From the NCBI GenBank assembly GCA_903772945.1, contig CAICTM010000001.1, positions 1-64,000 of the forward strand: DNA of 64,000 nt, given 5' to 3'. Below, one piece after another: positions 10,134 through 20,342 of this stretch. Every line of letters begins with the position of its first letter. Position 1 is the stretch's first letter. Below the pieces are notes generated by a model. The model made no database searches and was not told where the DNA came from. It was given only the letters and a program-made list of their open reading frames with translations. The position numbers and the translations under genes are program-made. Source of the stretch: Seminavis robusta. Lineage: Eukaryota > Bacillariophyta > Bacillariophyceae > Naviculales > Naviculaceae.

Positions 10134-13100
10134 TCAACCTACGGGCCGCCTGGTCACCACAGCAGTAATGTAAGGAAGCGGTCTCTGGCTTGGTGACGTG
10201 CTTGGTGCAGTGCTTGGTGCTTCACTCGGTGCCAAGGCACCACCAACTCTGACGCTCAAACTTGCACGGTTAGTGGTATAGAAAAGGCTGGTCCCTATTG
10301 GCTCTGCATTCCACACATAATCCTGAATGTAGTTTTGGTAGTTTGCTGCTTCAATCACTTTGGATATCCTTTCAGAGGAAGGAGCATGGGCATGGTCTGT
10401 GAAAAAGCTGGCTGTGAGATCCAAGTCCACAAGAACTGTTGGGACTGGTGTAGAGTAGAACTCCTCCGCAATGTTTGATAATTCAAGACTGCCCTTAGTG
10501 TAAATTCCTGGATAAGCCAAGAAGAGGATATTTTCATAAAATGCCTTGGTGACCTCAAAAAGTCCCATGAATTCCTGGAGTGTTGGTTGTCGAACAGTTG
10601 TCTCAGGAAAGAATCCATATCCCAGCTGTTTTCCAATAGTTATCGTTGTTATGGGTGTAACAGATGGGAGCATGGAGGTGGGGCTTCCTGTGGTGGAAGT
10701 TGCAGTTGCTTGGATAGTGTTCTTGAAAATACTGCCTTCTGGAAAGACATCTGGAAGGTAACTCTGAATGAACCTGGTTAAGTCAGCATTTTGGATGGCC
10801 TCGTCCACTTCAGATGTGGAGGGAATATCTGCTCCCTCCACAAAGTATGTTACATCTGCATGCCTGATGCTGCAAGCTGTGAATGTTCCTGCCACGTCAC
10901 TGTTGGAAGAGATCTCTGTTGCTATCAACATCAGAAAATCAGCACCAAATTCATTCATGAGCTCTACTGTGTAAAATCGATTTAGCTGGACCATGAGGCC
11001 ATCAATTTCTGTTTGCACAGGAACCCGTCCAAAAGTCTGAGACATCACAAGGTTAATTGCACTTGATGTTGAAACCAACCCAGGTAATGTGGGACTTCCT
11101 GCTGTGGGCACTGTGGGCAAGACCGGAGCAATTGACATCGGTGTGGACGGAATCGGTGGCATTGTCATTGGAATTGGGGGCAATGTAAAAGGATTTGGAG
11201 GTGGATTGGTTGGATTTGGATTGATTGGAGGCATTGTCATTGAAATTGGGGGCAAGGTAACTGAGAATGGAGGCAATGTGAACGGAATTGGAGCTGGATT
11301 GGTTGGAGATGGATCGGTCGGATTTGGATTGATTGGAGGCATTGTCATTGAAATAGGGGGCGATGTAACTGAGAATGGGGGCAATGTAAACGGAATTGGA
11401 GCTGGATTGGTTGGAGATGGATCGGTCGGATTTGGATTGATTGGTGACGGTTCGAGGCTCGTGATTCTGCTGGGTGCTGGACTGGGTGTTATGCTGTCAC
11501 CACCTCTTTCCGAAAAACGTGCTCTTTGTGTTGCAGAAAAAATGGTCCCCGATGGCTCAGCATTCCAAACATAGTTCTGAACGTAGTCTCGATAATCTGC
11601 TTCTTCCATCACTTGAAAGATACTGTCAGCAGAGGGGGTGTTGTCTTCACTGGCCCCAAATGAGACAAGGAGGTCAAAGTCCACTATGACAGGTGAGGGA
11701 CATGGAAGAGTTTGTTCAGGGAGTACAGCTGGCATTGTGCAGTCAAATATAGTCACAACATTTGACAATACAACACTGCCCGGGACGAAAAGGTCTGGGT
11801 ACACTGAGCTAAGCACCTGATCATAAAAGTCCTCTGTTACCTCAAACAGACCAGCATATTCTTCAGAAGATGGTTCTCGAATGGTTGTCCCTGAAAAGAA
11901 TCCATACCCTAATCTTGCTCCTACCATTCTTCTTGTGATCTCAGGCGGGGCAGTTGGTGCGGTGGTTGTGGGTGCTGGAATCGGTGATGTTGTTGGTGCG
12001 GGAGTTGTAGTGGTTACAAAAGTCACACTATCTTCAGTCAGATCTCGGTAGATGCTATCCTCTGGTTCTGCATTAGCTGCATACTGGGTCCGGAAGATCT
12101 CAAGGTCTGCTCGTTGAATGGCTAATCCGACAAAGAAAGCAGTAGATGTCAGAGAAGTTTTGCCTTTGTGTGGCACAATTCAAAGGAAGAGAGGTTCGTA
12201 CCAAGATCTACAACTTGTGTATCAACCATTTTCTCTCCATCAGTTGACTGAAGGGATCGACGTTGCCGCCGTCTGAGATTAACTAGAAAGATAGATTCAC
12301 CCAAGAAGTCACTTGTTGATACACAAGTAATATCCTCTCCAGTCACAGTCTTCCGGACAGTAGTTGCTGTGCTAAAATTTGCATCCATAATCTGAAAGTC
12401 AATAAACTGTGTTGGGGTTGTTTCCAGTGGTTCCTCTCCTGATGCCAGTGATTGTGTGGCAACAGCACCAAAAGCTTCCGCTATGATTTGTTGGTAGTAC
12501 CTGGCCATTTCTACAACAACTCCTGCTTCCTCTTCTTCAGTGGGAGCTCGTGCTAGATTCTCAAATATCATGGTACCACTGGTATCCACTCTGACTTCTT
12601 GCGCATCAGAGCAGATGGCCCCAGTGATGCATAGGATAACCGCAAGACCACCAGCCCCAATCAAAGTTCCTGCAACCAACCCAGCAGCTCCTGTGGCAGT
12701 GGATGGGACAACTGCTACCTGGAGATTTTCTGAGAATCCCTTATTCCTTGCCAGTTCTGGATCAGAATCAATGTACTCAGCTACTTGCTCACCAGTCAAA
12801 AAGTAGACTGTATCTGGCATCTCTTTTGCCTCCTCTGGTGTCACCATGTAGGCAACAGCAGAGTGGCTGTCGAGAAGTTCCACCATAGCTGTTTGATCTT
12901 GGTCATTGAGCTCGGCATTCTGTTTATCCTTTCCCCTTCTATCCTTACTCCTGGCAATCAGGCTTGCCCCTCCTGACTCATTCTCTGCTCCATCCCCAAT
13001 CTCCCTTGCAGGATCCATGTTGTTCAGCTTTTTGTGCCTTGCCCTGCTTCGGAGTTTTCTCTTTTCCTCGGCGGGGCTGCCTCTCCGAAGATGCTTTCGC

Positions 13101-13429
13101 ATCCTTTGACGTGATATCACAATGGGAGGGCTGGATTGTGACTTTTGCAGACCGTGATCGCTGGTTGTGGCCAGCCGTTGACGAACATTTCGCTTTTCCT
13201 TTGGAGTGCCAATGACAGAATCACTACTATTCACAGTTCTGCCTTCCTTTTGTGTTGGCAGCCACCGTCGCATGGTGGTGAACTTGGATATCAGAATGCC
13301 ATCACCATTGTTTGTCGTTGCAGCTTTCTCTTGGTTTGCAGTGGCGATAACTCCTGGAAAGGTTGCACACAAGAGCAACGCCGCCCAGAAGAGACGGTTG
13401 AACAACAATGTTCTGAATTGGATCACCAT
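10134..13429 (-). CDS. paralogue of the 6397-9380 repeated-domain surface protein
   Basis: Exon 1 is 13429-12202 and exon 2 is 12121-10134, separated by an 80-bp intron (GTACGAAC to CGGATTAG) at the same codon as in the paralogue; product 1071 residues. It begins with a signal sequence (LFWAALLLCATFPGVIATA). The same basic region, hydrophobic segment and divergent first domain follow. Then come a clear domain copy (about residues 472-605), a long Pro/Asn/Thr linker with internal repeats, a divergent copy (about 790-900) and a last good copy (about 915-1045). The first and last copies closely match those of the + strand gene; the middle is different. After the last copy there is a new Ser/Pro linker and then VVTRRPVG and a stop. 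The VTRR start resembles the first residues of another domain, so the gene may have lost a further copy. Confidence 0.8.
11150..11450 (-). repeat. in-frame tandem repeat coding Pro/Asn/Thr-rich linker
   Basis: Two near-identical units of roughly 110-120 bp and a shorter third encode PINPNPTDPSPTNPAPIPF followed by TLPPFSVT and PPISMTM. The units stay in frame and keep the reading frame open. The paralogue at 6397-9380 lacks this array, so it arose after the duplication or was lost there. Confidence 0.75.
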
Positions 13430-13821
13430 GGCGTCGCACTATCCATCCAAGCTGAAATTGGTAACTACGTTACCAAGGTCTTGTCTATCGTATTCTTATT
13501 AGTATTGACGGTGTGTTGTTGGTCGGCCTCGGTTTGTCAAAAAAGCAAGGAGCAGCATCCGTCGTCGGAGGTCGGAGGTGCGCCTTGGCAACAAAAAGAG
13601 CTCCCCGTTGCTTTGTAAAACCATTGGAAAACTGAAGGTTTAAAAGGGATAATTTATTAAATCTTTCACTGCACTCTCTAATTACCAAATTCCAACGTTC
13701 CCACGTTCCCACGTTCCCATCAACCTGCGCCCTTTTCCTTCTCCTCTCTTTGATGTTTGGGTAGAGCCAAAGCAAGGCCTAGTACCACTACGAGCTCATT
13801 GAGTCCACAAAGAGAGAAGCC

Positions 13822-15876
13822 ATGGCAACGAAGAGGCCGCACCCGGATCCTGCCAATACCGACACCAATGGCTCCAAAGAAGAGGAGAAAGAGGAGGGTC
13901 CGACCGAAGGAGCTTCCGTGACCACCACGGATGCCTCTACTACTTCAGCCGCCACCCAAGAACCCAAACGCAAACGCCTGAAAAAGAAGACTCGCAAAAA
14001 AGTGAAGCAGCAAAAGGAGTTTTTGATGGTCCAGGCACGGGATTGTCACTACACCAATTCTGTCATTATCGTCAGCAAGACTCCCACCATGTCCATCGAC
14101 GACGAGTCGGAACCCATCGTGACGACGACATCGGCACTCCCCTCTCCCAATGAAATGCCCAAATTAAGACTGCAACTGACACCCTCCACTACTCATATCT
14201 ATACACAGCCCTTGCTGGTCTTGGATATCAATGGGATACTCTGTCATCGCATTCGATCCAACCACAAGCTACCAGTCAAGTACCGACGAGCCACGTGCGC
14301 CGTGGCATGCACACCCGTCATTCCCAGACCACAATTGACGTCCTTTTTGACTTTTTTGGATGCCCACTTTTGTTTGGCTGTCTGGACATCGGCTCATGCC
14401 AAAACGGCCAAACATTTGGTAGCGGGTCTCTTTCCCCCGGCCATTGCCTCGCGATTGCTTTTCGTGTGGGGACAAAATCGATGCAAGACTGTCGTCCAGG
14501 ACGATGGAGAATCCGTCTTTCGAAAGGATCTCGACAAGATCTGGAAGGATTATCACTTGTGGAATTGCTACAATACACTCTTGATTGATGATTCGCCCGA
14601 AAAACTAAAGACGTCGTTCCAACAGAATGCCTTGCATCCTCCTCCCATGAATGGGCAACAACCGGACACGGCCGATGAGGTGAATCATCAACGACAAATG
14701 AACTTCTTCCTGAAGCTTGTTGCCTTTTGGAACGAGCGACAAACAACGAGAACATGGGACGAGGGGGGTACGGTCACGGACAATCCTGGCCCTGAAGCTC
14801 TGTGGGACTTTTTGGGAAAGCACGCTTCGGAACACATGGGATGGACACCCGGGGATTTGGGGGGCAACGACTCCAAGGAAGAAATGGTGCTGATGGAACC
14901 GATGCCGGTTCTAGTATCTTTCAAGGGCAGCAAAGAGGAAGAGAAGATGGATAAAACTGATGCAATCCAGCAAGATGAAAAGATTGGGACTGATGGCGGC
15001 GATGATGCTGCTTGGGAAAAGCCAGAGCACAGTTGCGTGAATGGGCAGAAAGGAGAAAATGATGACCATGACGACAAAATGGAGACTGATGGCGATGACA
15101 ATGATGATGCTGGTAGTGAGAAACCAGAGCACAGCTGCGTGAATGGGCAGAAAGAAGAAAACGATAACCATGACGGCAAAATGGAGACTGATTGCACTGA
15201 TGGTGTTGGCGGTGTAAAACCAGAGCATACTCCTGTCCAAATGATACTTACAATCACGTCTCAACGGTGTCACTTTGTTGCCCAGACGAACCAAACTGGG
15301 GAGAAAGCTAACGTTACCCTTCCCGACGACGACAACAATAATGGCTCGAAAGCTCTGGTAGAATCGAAGCAAAGTAGCGGCAGCTTTGACGTTCAGGCGG
15401 AATTCCTCCAATTTCATGCCCAATCCAACGACCCAGTGTCGGTGTACCTGCAAGAAAAAAGAGTCAACGGCAAAGAGTCCATTGCTGCACGAGAAATCAC
15501 CATTGTCCCAGTCCATGATAGCGAAGAGGAGAAGTTGAAACTCTGCAAACGGTTGTTTGAACACGTCGCCAAACTGTTGGAATTGCAGTCAAATAGAAAT
15601 GGAAGTGTAGCTGGCAGGAAGGGGAAGAAGGAGCAACGAAATTCCAATTATGGGGGAACAGACAGGAAAACTCCTTCAAAATCAAAGCTGCAAACCGTAG
15701 TGGGACAGTTTTCCGATGCCGAAGAGGAGGAGGACTCAATGGTTGCGAAGGATCAGCAACCACCAAACGAGACCCCCCAAGGGAAGCCATCATCAGAGAC
15801 TGATCAAAATGTTGCTGAGGCAGCTTCGCAGCCGCTGCAGTCGGTGGGACAATTTGACGATGCCGATGACGAGTGA
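13822..15876 (+). CDS. FCP1/NIF-type HAD domain protein with DxN motif
   Basis: Single exon, 684 residues. After a basic, disordered N-terminus (KRKRLKKKTRKKVKQQK, a possible nuclear signal, residues 50-65) lies an FCP1-like HAD domain, about residues 128-265. Motif I is LVLDINGIL (131-139), motif II the WTS at 188-190, a Lys near 235 (FRKD) and the late acidic motif LLIDDSPEKL (254-262). Classical FCP1/SCP phosphatases have DxDxT; here the second Asp is Asn137 and Thr is replaced by Ile, as in a subset of plant and fungal HAD-like proteins reading DxNG. Phosphatase activity is therefore doubtful. The remaining 400 residues are acidic and disordered, with two and a half copies of a KPEHSCVNGQK...KMETD repeat (about 14990-15200) and two late QFSDAEEE/QFDDADDE motifs. 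The ATG chosen is the first in frame. Confidence 0.75.
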   Translation: MATKRPHPDPANTDTNGSKEEEKEEGPTEGASVTTTDASTTSAATQEPKRKRLKKKTRKKVKQQKEFLMVQARDCHYTNSVIIVSKTPTMSIDDESEPIVTTTSALPSPNEMPKLRLQLTPSTTHIYTQPLLVLDINGILCHRIRSNHKLPVKYRRATCAVACTPVIPRPQLTSFLTFLDAHFCLAVWTSAHAKTAKHLVAGLFPPAIASRLLFVWGQNRCKTVVQDDGESVFRKDLDKIWKDYHLWNCYNTLLIDDSPEKLKTSFQQNALHPPPMNGQQPDTADEVNHQRQMNFFLKLVAFWNERQTTRTWDEGGTVTDNPGPEALWDFLGKHASEHMGWTPGDLGGNDSKEEMVLMEPMPVLVSFKGSKEEEKMDKTDAIQQDEKIGTDGGDDAAWEKPEHSCVNGQKGENDDHDDKMETDGDDNDDAGSEKPEHSCVNGQKEENDNHDGKMETDCTDGVGGVKPEHTPVQMILTITSQRCHFVAQTNQTGEKANVTLPDDDNNNGSKALVESKQSSGSFDVQAEFLQFHAQSNDPVSVYLQEKRVNGKESIAAREITIVPVHDSEEEKLKLCKRLFEHVAKLLELQSNRNGSVAGRKGKKEQRNSNYGGTDRKTPSKSKLQTVVGQFSDAEEEEDSMVAKDQQPPNETPQGKPSSETDQNVAEAASQPLQSVGQFDDADDE

Positions 15877-15999
15877 AGGGGTTGTTAACTAGCTACGGTC
15901 ATTAATTGTGAGCATCATATATCATAACGGCTCGGTTATGGATGCTTCTCGACAGCAAAAGTAGCAAACAAGGTACTAGTGTACATTACAAGATTCCTT

Positions 16000-18588
16000 C
16001 TACAGCTCCATCAGCAATACATCTCCGTTCCGAATACAGTCACCAAGCTGCGCAAGCTGTCCGTTCCGCCAGACACGAGGCTCCGACGGAGGAGACGAAC
16101 ACGGTTCACGGACGTCGTCACTTTCGCGGCCGCATACCTCCAAAACTTTGCTCTCTTGAGAGAAAACTTCTGGAACCGTCTCTTGCATGTACTCCAGCGC
16201 ATCACGGATCGACGAACCCGACTCCAAAATTACCAGTTGTCCCTGATCCATGGAAAGCGATGCAGCACCGGCTACAAACACGTACACCCGTTCTTGTGTG
16301 AGCTTCTTCTGCGCCGTCACAAGCGCATCAATGTATTCAAATTGTTGATTGCTGCTGCGCCTCGCCTTGTTCTTCGGTTCCGGCTGAGAAGCTACCTGTT
16401 GGAAATCAACCTTGTCGCTAATCAGAGAATTGGGTCCATTGTACACAATGGAGGGTTCCAAAATCACCTCATCAAATGTAAACGGCTGAGGAATGGCATC
16501 CAGCTCTGCAATCGTTGTGATGGGGACAACATCGACAGCCTCTGGCGACGATTCCGATTCATCGGTGTTCACGCTGGGTTCCACCACTTCTGCCGCAGCT
16601 TCAATGGCAAACATGGCCTTTCTGTCCGTGCTCTTGGCATCTTCTTCTTCAGTAGTCGATGCCAATTTGTAATCCCAGTGCGCGGCAACGCCGTACTCGG
16701 CAATCCGATGCATTTCTTCGCTTCGCACCTGCACTTCAAAGGGGAATTGTTCTCCCGTAAAGTAGGTCAAGTATGCCGTGTAGTGCAGGCTCTGGTACCC
16801 ATTCGGCTTGGGGTATTGAATGTAATCCTTGACACGATCTTGATCTCCCGGCCAATACCGTCGAATCAAATGCTGCACATAGTAACAGAGCAACTTTTCC
16901 CGTGCTCGTGTCGTCTCGTCGGGTTCCTCGGGAGTTTCCTTTTTGGCCTTGAGTATGACTCGTAGCGCAATACCGTCATTGACCTCGGCAAAGGACAAGT
17001 TGGAAGCCGTCTTGGTGGACGATCCACCTTCCAGTAAATGCTGCTTTTGCTTCTTTTTCGTCTGCGACTTGAGCAACTTTTTCCAAAAGGAATAGGGTTC
17101 CTTGACCCGACTGCTGATTTGAATATCGTCAATGTGCGCCATTAACGACGCATCGCTCCGCAAAAGTGCATCAATCTGTGTGGACAAATAGGACTTGATG
17201 GCCTGCATGGCATTTCCATTCTGTTGGTACACGGATGACACCGCCCTGAACTGCCGTTGATAGAGAATTTGAAAGGCACGTTCTTCAATCTTGGCCTTGA
17301 GCGGGTACATTCCCAGTCGTTGCGCTAGTGTCCCGTAAACTAGAATGGCTTCTTGAGCCGTGTGCACCACCTGGGGTGATCTCAGTCCATGAAAGAGCGG
17401 AGCAAAGGACTCGTCGTCGTCTTCATCTTTTGATAATGGTGACGACTGCAGCTGCTGCTGCTGTTGTAGGATCCCTTCGAGTCGAAACAGACTGGCGATA
17501 CAGCGCAATGCCAGAGCTCTCCAATCATCCATGCTGCTGAGCAACAATCCTTGCAACTTTTCGGCTTGTTCCTTGGAAAGACGGCGCGTACTGCCCACTC
17601 CCATGACGGTATTGGCCAATATTTCGGCTCGTTTGATGGTGGCCGCCGATGCCGCAATCTTGTGTGCCGTCGGTGACAAGTGGGGTGGATACCGGCATAC
17701 GGCTGCCGTGCTGGGAACCAACAAGGACGTTTGAAACTCTTCCAATCCCAACGACGACAATGAGGCAGCCGGTTTTCTACTCTTCGGTGCATCCCGTCGA
17801 TGTTTCTGTTTCTGCACGGATCGTTCCAACCAATCGTAGACTCCTGCCTCGCGAGCTGCCATGCACTCGGCAAAATGAACGATGCCTGCCAAAATGACAG
17901 GTTTGCTGGCAAACACTTCTTGATGCATTTGGCTCATCATAGACGATACATCATCTGGTTCTGTCTCTCCCGGTTGACTGACGAGACTTTCAAAATGGCA
18001 TCGCTCATCGAGTATGAGCTGGACATAATCAATCATTCCCCGCAAGAGCGAAACGTCGTCGTCGTCGTCGTCAAAGCTAGAAGTGGTCGTCGTGTAAAAG
18101 ACCATGGTTTGCAAAATTTCGCGGACATCGTCAGACGAAAAGCCACTGGCCGTCAGTGTCATTTCCAGCTCGTCCAGTTCTTCGATTGACACGGAGGGTT
18201 GCGTTGGCTGGTGCTCCTGATATCGTTCCAGCCACGGAGGCAAGCTGCTACTACTGGACCCAATTCCCGCGGTCGACGTCTCGCCATCTTCCAGTGTTCG
18301 CAAGATGCGTTCCAGACAAACATTGGCAGACGAGAGGTCTTGTTGTTGTTGCTGTTGTTTGCGGTCCGCCGTCGCGGTGGCACTCCATAAAGAGGATCCC
18401 GTTCGCTTGCTGTTGACTCGAGGAGGATGAGTGAACCCCACAACGGAATGGCCACTGCCAATCACTGCTAGAGTGGCGACCACCGCCAGCCAACAAGATC
18501 CTGGAGCGGTGGACTCGGTGGGACGCCTTCTCTTTCGACTCCTTTCGGCTTCTTCGCTCGAGGAAAAGGCGGTAGAGAACAACGCCAT
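16000..18588 (-). CDS. RelA/SpoT homologue (RSH), probably plastid (p)ppGpp synthetase
   Basis: Single exon, 862 residues. The synthetase domain (about 490-645) is clear: RVKEPYSFWKK, NDGIALRVI, DYIQYPKPNGYQSLH and FEVQVRSEEMHRIAEYGVAAHW are classic RelA/SpoT signatures. A TGS-like C-terminus (about 772-862) starts ERVYVF and includes SSIRDALEY. The upstream region (about 220-440) should hold the HD hydrolase domain, but I find no HDxxED: where it is expected there is GIVHFAE (235-241). The protein is therefore probably synthetase-only. The N-terminus has a hydrophobic signal (WLAVVATLAVIGSGHSVVGF) ending in an ASAF-like junction with Phe at 52, then Ser/Arg-rich residues, as expected for import into the complex plastid of diatoms. 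(p)ppGpp made from GTP or GDP and ATP would slow plastid gene expression under stress; that role is known for the family, not shown here. Confidence 0.9.
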   Translation of the reverse strand: MALFSTAFSSSEEAERSRKRRRPTESTAPGSCWLAVVATLAVIGSGHSVVGFTHPPRVNSKRTGSSLWSATATADRKQQQQQQDLSSANVCLERILRTLEDGETSTAGIGSSSSSLPPWLERYQEHQPTQPSVSIEELDELEMTLTASGFSSDDVREILQTMVFYTTTTSSFDDDDDDVSLLRGMIDYVQLILDERCHFESLVSQPGETEPDDVSSMMSQMHQEVFASKPVILAGIVHFAECMAAREAGVYDWLERSVQKQKHRRDAPKSRKPAASLSSLGLEEFQTSLLVPSTAAVCRYPPHLSPTAHKIAASAATIKRAEILANTVMGVGSTRRLSKEQAEKLQGLLLSSMDDWRALALRCIASLFRLEGILQQQQQLQSSPLSKDEDDDESFAPLFHGLRSPQVVHTAQEAILVYGTLAQRLGMYPLKAKIEERAFQILYQRQFRAVSSVYQQNGNAMQAIKSYLSTQIDALLRSDASLMAHIDDIQISSRVKEPYSFWKKLLKSQTKKKQKQHLLEGGSSTKTASNLSFAEVNDGIALRVILKAKKETPEEPDETTRAREKLLCYYVQHLIRRYWPGDQDRVKDYIQYPKPNGYQSLHYTAYLTYFTGEQFPFEVQVRSEEMHRIAEYGVAAHWDYKLASTTEEEDAKSTDRKAMFAIEAAAEVVEPSVNTDESESSPEAVDVVPITTIAELDAIPQPFTFDEVILEPSIVYNGPNSLISDKVDFQQVASQPEPKNKARRSSNQQFEYIDALVTAQKKLTQERVYVFVAGAASLSMDQGQLVILESGSSIRDALEYMQETVPEVFSQESKVLEVCGRESDDVREPCSSPPSEPRVWRNGQLAQLGDCIRNGDVLLMEL

Positions 18589-19456
18589 CTTTCACAGAAG
18601 ATATAGAACAAATGAAGAAGGCAAGGTATTGATCGATAGATAGATGAACTAAGTGTGTATCCAAGCGCGATGTTGGTAACCTAGCTAGCTAGTAGGAAGA
18701 CCTCTGGAAGACTGGACTCTGGATGACTACAATACCGATAGAAGATCTCTTCTTTGTGTGGAATGATTCGAATGGAACTCTCTGCGTTCCTCAAAACCGA
18801 ATCTGACAGTGCAGCATCATCGGCTGTATTCACGCCAATCCCGATAGAATAAACCACAGTGCAGTGCAGGAGAGTCAATGGACGCCACGCCAACAACAGC
18901 AGCAACCCAATGAATAAGTGAAGCACGGCCACATCAGCATAAACAGCATCACTCGAGGCAGCAGCCAGCTGTTGCTTCGCTTCCCATGATGCCGGAAATA
19001 CGTCACGCAAGAGTACAAATGTGCGTCTTAAAAACTGAAGAAATCTCCGCTCACACAACAAGACAGCACGGTCTGGATCATGATACATGTACATGTACGT
19101 GTACCAAAAGCGAGGCACAGACTTAGATAATGAGCTTGGTCACATTGGGATGTAAACAAATGGCAGTGGAATCCTGACACTGAGCCGGTCTTCAGTGGCG
19201 TTGGTCCGGAGGCTACTTCACTGCAAATAATAGCTGCTACATGTACCGAGACTCGCACTTGGCAGCAACGATAACCAAGGCAGACTAAACACAGTATAAT
19301 ATGTAAAAGATGTTTTCATCAACTAGAACTCTAGTAGTAGGTTGTGTTAGTCTACTAGCTAGTAGCTACGATGCTCCCTTCAACAGTGACTTGTTCTCCA
19401 AATCCACAGACAAACAGCGAATAGATCATACCATACCATACCGGTAGCTTTGATTC
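18589..19456. other. intergenic region upstream of the RSH gene
   Basis: Contains presumptive 5' regulatory sequence of the RSH gene and the 3' side of the small gene at 19457. A 145-codon minus-strand frame (18681-19118) has one hydrophobic segment but nothing recognisable; I do not call it. Confidence 0.4.
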
Positions 19457-19720
19457 TTAGTTATTCCCGAGCCCCCGAAACATTCGCTGGATATCCTCAG
19501 GACGAATCTCACCAAACTCCGCCAATCGCCCCAAGTATTCCACCGCTGCTTCCTTTTGCGTGAAAAACGTTTCCATGATGCGATCTTTCTCTGCTTGAGG
19601 CAAGCCGGAGAACCTGGGTTGCTGGCTCACCTTGGCGAAGGCTTGCGTCGCAATGGCGTCCAATTCCGCTGAAAATTCTTCTTCAGTGAGACTGATGACG
19701 TTGTCTTCCTGGTTGCTCAT
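19457..19720 (-). CDS. small acidic helical protein, unknown function
   Basis: 87 residues starting MSNQEDNV. An in-frame ATG 34 codons upstream (19822) gives a Thr/Ser-rich leader that looks like 5' UTR, so the shorter start is preferred. The protein is predicted by eye to be helical and acidic (LTEEEFSAELDAIATQAF, then FGEIRPEDIQRMFRGLGNN). No family recognised. The single frame is closed by TAA right after a compact C-terminus, and amino-acid composition is protein-like. No introns evident. Confidence 0.55.
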   Translation of the reverse strand: MSNQEDNVISLTEEEFSAELDAIATQAFAKVSQQPRFSGLPQAEKDRIMETFFTQKEAAVEYLGRLAEFGEIRPEDIQRMFRGLGNN

Positions 19721-20342
19721 CTTTGACTGGTAGAAGTTAGTTGTACTAGTAGCTGTTGTAGTGGATAGATCCTTTTCGTTTGTTGTCAAACTCGAATAAT
19801 GAGCAAATTGTGTGTCAACCAATTTCGCTCTCTTTTTTCAAATTTTCGCGGGCATTTCTGTTTCTGAACCGAGCGTGCCGGACCTCCGTGCACTTTTGGC
19901 GCACAGTTCAAATATTCTTGTATCGATTTCAGTAACCTTTACTAGTCTCCACGCTGAACGCACGCGAGCTAGGATAACTGTTCCTCAACCGCTCTTCCAG
20001 TGGCAAACTACAGTTACTAGTAACAAAATGTGCGTGCTTGCATTGAAGCGTGGGGGCTCTAGCTAGCTAGGTAACAAAGGCACAGAAAGCCGCCGATGGG
20101 CTTGTATTTTTCCCTGCTCAAACATCATTGTGATGGTCGTGACTGCCATTTACCTCCTTCATTGGCCATAACTTGAGAGGCAGCATTGACGCATGACGTA
20201 GACCCAGTCACAGGTCCCAACTTCACTGCACAACAGACAGCCATCTCGTCCACCCACGCGCAGCCTCAACAACACAGGCAACAAGGCAACAAGGTTTATT
20301 CTATCGCAAAAGGACCCCACCCACCAATACTATCTATGCACC

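Noticed and set aside
15979-16965. 328-codon open frame on + strand
   Set aside because: Antisense to the well-supported RSH gene; its text is the mirror of a conserved domain and has no own features.
18681-19118. 145-codon frame with a hydrophobic stretch
   Set aside because: No conserved features; lies just upstream of the RSH gene in its promoter region.
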